From Syntrophomonadaceae bacterium (GTDB lineage Bacteria; Bacillota; Dethiobacteria; DTU022), in contig PWEB01000092.1 in the NCBI GenBank assembly GCA_003553305.1, positions 1 through 8,798 of the forward strand: DNA of 8,798 nt, in the 5' to 3' direction. Made by a program: the position numbers and the translations under genes. Below the pieces are notes generated by a model, which saw nothing but the letters and a program-made list of their open reading frames with translations, was not told the origin of the DNA and made no database searches. This document shows positions 7,086 to 8,798 of the stretch, piece by piece (position 1 is the first letter of the stretch; each line of letters opens with the position of its first letter).

Positions 7086-7220
7086 CACGAAAAAAAACAG
7101 CCCACTGTGGCCTGGATAAGGCCGGATCAGCCGGCTCAACATAGCCTGAATTAATTCCTTGACATCTGCAAATATTTTCTGTTGGTTGACACCTCTGATC
7201 ATGATCTGCAAGATATTCCT
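7086..7220 (-). pseudogene. Y1 (IS200-like/REP-type) transposase fragment
   Basis: One minus-strand frame reads 45 codons between stops at 7221-7223 and 7083-7085. It includes MIRGVNQQKIF (about 7168-7202). Family members have the conserved N-terminal pattern YHVMxRGxNxQxIF soon after the start, and this stretch aligns with it, with LQ in place of YH. The codons after KIFAD no longer resemble the family, the HxH catalytic motif is absent, and a stop sits just upstream of the motif. It is therefore a short, truncated and probably frameshifted relic. Its missing 5' part would fall where the antitoxin gene now begins. The match rests on a single motif, so confidence is moderate. Confidence 0.5.
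7090..7114 (-). terminator. Minus-strand terminator-like hairpin with T8
   Basis: 7098-7114 is a near-perfect inverted repeat (CAGxCCAC, central T, and its complement with one mismatch). Read on the minus strand it is followed immediately by eight T residues (the A-run at 7090-7097). It would terminate transcription of the decayed transposase strand. The effective stem is short, since only about five pairs are possible around a five-base loop. Confidence 0.3.
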
Positions 7221-7248
7221 TTATTGCCATGATAGGGGAGGCATCTAA

Positions 7249-7482
7249 ATGAATAAACCGGGAAAGAGGACAACCATATACCTAGATCCCACTTTGCATA
7301 AAGCTCTGAAACTTAAATCAGTTGAAATACACAGATCTCTATCACCCCTGATTAACAATGCAATCAGAGAATCTATCCAGAACGATGCCGAATATCCTGG
7401 AGTATTCGAAGAAGGGGTCCGCGAAACATTTTCCGTCCGGTTTCGCCAGGTTCTGCACTACTGGTTGCGGCGGGGAGGATAA
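7249..7482 (+). CDS. Ribbon-helix-helix antitoxin-like DNA-binding protein
   Basis: The 77-residue protein begins with a short basic leader and the segment RTTIYLDPTLHKALKLKSVE. This fits a ribbon-helix-helix (CopG/Arc type) DNA-binding fold: a beta strand that enters the major groove (RTTIYLD) followed by two helices (about 14-26 and 30-46). Such proteins are usually antitoxins that repress their own operon; the C-terminal part (about 55-77, ending in VLHYWLRRGG) would contact a toxin. The ATG has a strong ribosome site, AGGGGAGG at 7234-7241. No toxin gene follows: the next 140 bases are non-coding and the next gene is on the other strand and unrelated. The protein may be an orphan antitoxin or a stand-alone regulator. 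The C-terminal third resembles the usual antitoxin tail only loosely, so slight degeneration is possible. Confidence 0.7.
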   Translation: MNKPGKRTTIYLDPTLHKALKLKSVEIHRSLSPLINNAIRESIQNDAEYPGVFEEGVRETFSVRFRQVLHYWLRRGG

Positions 7483-7498
7483 CTTCGTTTTTATTCTC

Positions 7499-7516
7499 CT
7501 GGTATATACATACCAG
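7499..7516 (+). repeat. Inverted repeat after the antitoxin gene, weak terminator candidate
   Basis: CTGGTAT (7499-7505) and ATACCAG (7510-7516) form a perfect seven-pair stem with a four-base loop, 17 bases after the antitoxin stop. A run of seven T residues lies at 7530-7536, but 13 bases separate it from the stem, so intrinsic termination would be inefficient. The 7483-7623 gap between the two convergent genes holds nothing else except a poor GGAGC/GCTCC pair at 7542-7567. Confidence 0.35.
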
Positions 7517-7623
7517 TAACCCCCATAAGTTTTTTTACTGCGGAGCTTTTCAACTTTTTCCTGCTCCAGCTATACTGCATCGAACAGGATTTTTCATAGA
7601 AATTTAAACTCTAATCCTATATT

Positions 7624-8448
7624 TTATGTATCATATGATATTGGCATAATGACTATTTCGGATGTAACTTCATTTACTCCGGGCACACTCTTAATCACCT
7701 TTATCATTTCTTCAAGTTCTTCTTTGCTATATATCACGCCACTGAGATGAACCTTTCCACCCCCTGTGATTTCAACAAAGCTGGTATAAAAATCTGAAAA
7801 GTTGCTTTTTATAATAGCGGCGTCGACCTTGCGTTTGAGGGAGGAAGATTCCATTTCCTCAACGGCTTTCAAGCTGCATGTTTTAATCTCTTCAGATCCG
7901 GCCAGATTCAAAATAAGTTTAACCGCCCAATCTGGGCTCAGTTTTTCCAGGTTAATTACCAAATCATACCCTGACGAATCTTTCCAGTCGCGATTGAAAG
8001 CATACTGGACAAAGTCTTTCAGGCGCTTATCCATTTTGTGGACCAACTGTATTGCAGCTTCTTCAGTGATATCCTGTTCTTTACTCAGCCATTTGCCCCG
8101 GGTTTCCTCCGGGGTGTGGATTAAAACATGAAGGGCACAATGGAAGTCCTCTAGAAAGACCTGTGCTCCATGCCCGACGATCAAACCTTCGCCTTCACTT
8201 GCGATATCAAAAATAACCGAGCCGAGAAGATCCAGGTATAGGGTCGGTTTGTTGGTGAAAAGCCTGTCAAAAAGACGCGGCGCTTTTTCGTCTATGCCTG
8301 CCAGGTCTTTGCTGGTAATGCCCATGGATAATGCTCTTTCCTGAATTTTATGGTCATCATATAATTCTATTCCAAGCTGTTCCGATACTTCCTTCGCGAT
8401 CTTTTCACCACCAGAGCCAAACGATGAAGTAATAGTGATCAATGACAT
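7624..8448 (-). CDS. Cytidylate-kinase-like protein with C-terminal BON domain
   Basis: The 274-residue protein has two parts. Residues 1-190 resemble the cytidylate-kinase-like family (Cytidylate_kin2): an N-terminal strand and glycine-rich loop ITSSFGSGGEKIA (6-18), a YDDHKI segment at 30-35, an IVGHGAQ strand near 90-96, and a lid-like region with DKRLKDFVQYAFNRDW followed by YDLVINLEKLS. Residues about 203-270 look like a BON domain, with SLKRKVDAAI, then VEITGGGKVHLSGVIYSKEELEEM and a closing VPGVNEVTSEIVI. No signal peptide or membrane helix is seen, so it should be cytoplasmic. The ATG has GGAGG seven bases upstream (complement of 8456-8460). The true substrate is unknown: members of this kinase family are often annotated by fold only, and CMP phosphorylation should not be assumed. 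The gene is monocistronic here and convergent with the antitoxin gene. Confidence 0.75.
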   Translation of the reverse strand: MSLITITSSFGSGGEKIAKEVSEQLGIELYDDHKIQERALSMGITSKDLAGIDEKAPRLFDRLFTNKPTLYLDLLGSVIFDIASEGEGLIVGHGAQVFLEDFHCALHVLIHTPEETRGKWLSKEQDITEEAAIQLVHKMDKRLKDFVQYAFNRDWKDSSGYDLVINLEKLSPDWAVKLILNLAGSEEIKTCSLKAVEEMESSSLKRKVDAAIIKSNFSDFYTSFVEITGGGKVHLSGVIYSKEELEEMIKVIKSVPGVNEVTSEIVIMPISYDT

Positions 8449-8464
8449 AGTTTAACCTCCTGTT

Positions 8465-8485
8465 TTATTATGACACTCATAATAA
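8465..8485. promoter_or_regulatory. Operator-like palindrome over the -10 of the kinase-BON promoter
   Basis: TTATTATGA (8465-8473) and TCATAATAA (8477-8485) are exact reverse complements separated by CAC: nine perfect pairs with no mismatch. The site covers the predicted -10 element and transcription start, the classic position for a repressor. The AT-rich symmetry resembles Fur/PerR-type or MarR-type boxes in general form but matches none exactly, so the binding protein is unknown. Confidence 0.55.
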
Positions 8486-8503
8486 TTGCCTGCCAAGCGT
8501 CAA
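8476..8503 (-). promoter_or_regulatory. Candidate sigma-A-type promoter of the kinase-BON gene
   Basis: On the minus strand TTGACG (complement of 8498-8503) and TATGAG (complement of 8476-8481) are separated by 16 bases. They match the -35 and -10 consensus at five and four positions. Transcription would start near 8469, about 20 bases before the ATG, leaving room for the GGAGG ribosome site. Confidence 0.45.
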
Positions 8504-8798
8504 GAAAGAATTACTATACTACTATACTAATGTATATTATCATACTATCGACGCATCATCAATATTTAAAAGTAAAGCCTTTTTCGATCTAGTCTTACAG
8601 GAAGAAATCGCCTGACTTTATCACAACATAGAAGCAGCCACAATGTGACTGAAAACCCGGTTTGGGCGCCCAGGTTTGACTGCTCTATCTTAACCTTGAA
8701 AAAATGTTTATCCGGTTTCCGTCTGGTTCTTTAGGAGTAGATATAAATTCCTCTTTATTACCATATAATATAGTCCTTCTGGGTGATGTAAATTAATC
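8487..8798. other. Gene-free AT-rich stretch at the right edge
   Basis: No gene is supported here beyond the -35 element of the kinase promoter. Visible features are a tandem octamer ACTATACT at 8513-8528 followed by more TA-rich sequence to about 8548, and a ten-base palindrome TGGGCGCCCA at 8663-8672 flanked by AAACC/GGTTT arms. A 35-codon minus-strand open frame ends in a stop near 8690; it has no ATG, GTG or TTG start and a stop lies just upstream of it near 8794. That frame may be a decayed gene fragment, but nothing in it was recognised. Confidence 0.5.

Larger units (their letters stand above)
6929..7240. mobile_element. Decayed IS200-like (REP-associated) element remnant with hairpins
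   Basis: There is no intact gene in this stretch. It contains a transposase-like fragment on the minus strand (listed separately) and a cluster of short hairpins: 6936-6955, CCTTTTT/GAAAAGG at 6978-6999, GGGG/CCCC at 7006-7020, CGTCC/GGACG at 7020-7035, GGCC/GGCC at 7109-7123 and GCCGG/CCGGC at 7121-7135. Single-strand transposons of the Y1 family have hairpin ends and often leave palindromic debris. Boundaries are approximate and inferred; no target duplication or matching terminal pair could be defined. Confidence 0.45.

Noticed and set aside
7070..7095. AGGGTGGT followed by CACG, resembling the core of a T-box antitermination leader upstream of the antitoxin gene.
   Set aside because: The rest of the conserved T-box core does not match, no specifier stem or plus-strand terminator with a T-run follows, and the downstream gene is not an amino-acid or tRNA-synthetase gene.
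6931..7119. A 62-codon plus-strand open frame after arsC.
   Set aside because: It has no ribosome site, runs through all the hairpins of the element remnant, and its product resembles no family I know.
6973..7230. An 85-codon minus-strand open frame starting MAIKEYLADHD.
   Set aside because: The transposase-like motif lies in a different minus-strand frame, and this frame translates hairpin sequence; it is probably a chance opening over the relic.

Overview
The window looks like chromosomal DNA of a Gram-positive anaerobe of the Bacillota, probably a clostridial or Peptococcaceae-type lineage. This rests on strong AGGAGG-type ribosome binding sites, frequent TTG/GTG starts, a lipoprotein phosphate-binding protein, an 11-bp-phased TTAACC PHO box of the Bacillus/Clostridium kind, and a thioredoxin-type (three-cysteine) arsenate reductase. 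The taxonomic guess is inference.

Positions 24-6888 form a phosphate-response locus, all on the plus strand: the sensor kinase phoR (its response regulator phoP presumably lies just left of the window), a PHO box and promoter, then pstS, pstC, pstA, pstB, phoU and an arsC-type arsenate reductase. PhoR/PhoP senses phosphate limitation; the direct-repeat array at the end of phoR is the likely PhoP target; PstS captures phosphate outside the membrane; PstC and PstA form the channel; PstB powers it; PhoU links transport to PhoR signalling. ArsC would reduce arsenate that enters through the same transporter, although no arsenite exporter is visible here. Two RNA-level features stand out: a stable stem-loop between pstS and pstC, and a perfect palindrome lying between the only good Shine-Dalgarno and the start codon of pstB.

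Positions 6889-7248 hold no intact gene. The stretch is dense in hairpins and carries a decayed minus-strand fragment with the MIRGVNQQKIF signature of IS200-like (Y1/REP-associated) transposases, so I read it as a mobile-element remnant. A small ribbon-helix-helix antitoxin-like gene (7249-7482, plus) follows, with no recognisable toxin beside it.

Positions 7624-8448 (minus) encode a cytidylate-kinase-like P-loop protein fused to a C-terminal BON domain. Its upstream region has a plausible promoter overlapped by a near-textbook operator palindrome. The last ~300 bases (8487-8798) are AT-rich and contain no gene I can support.

Most of the window is a well-known phosphate operon. The parts least explained by existing categories are the kinase-BON protein with its operator, the pstB leader palindrome, and the CxxC-containing extension of PstB.
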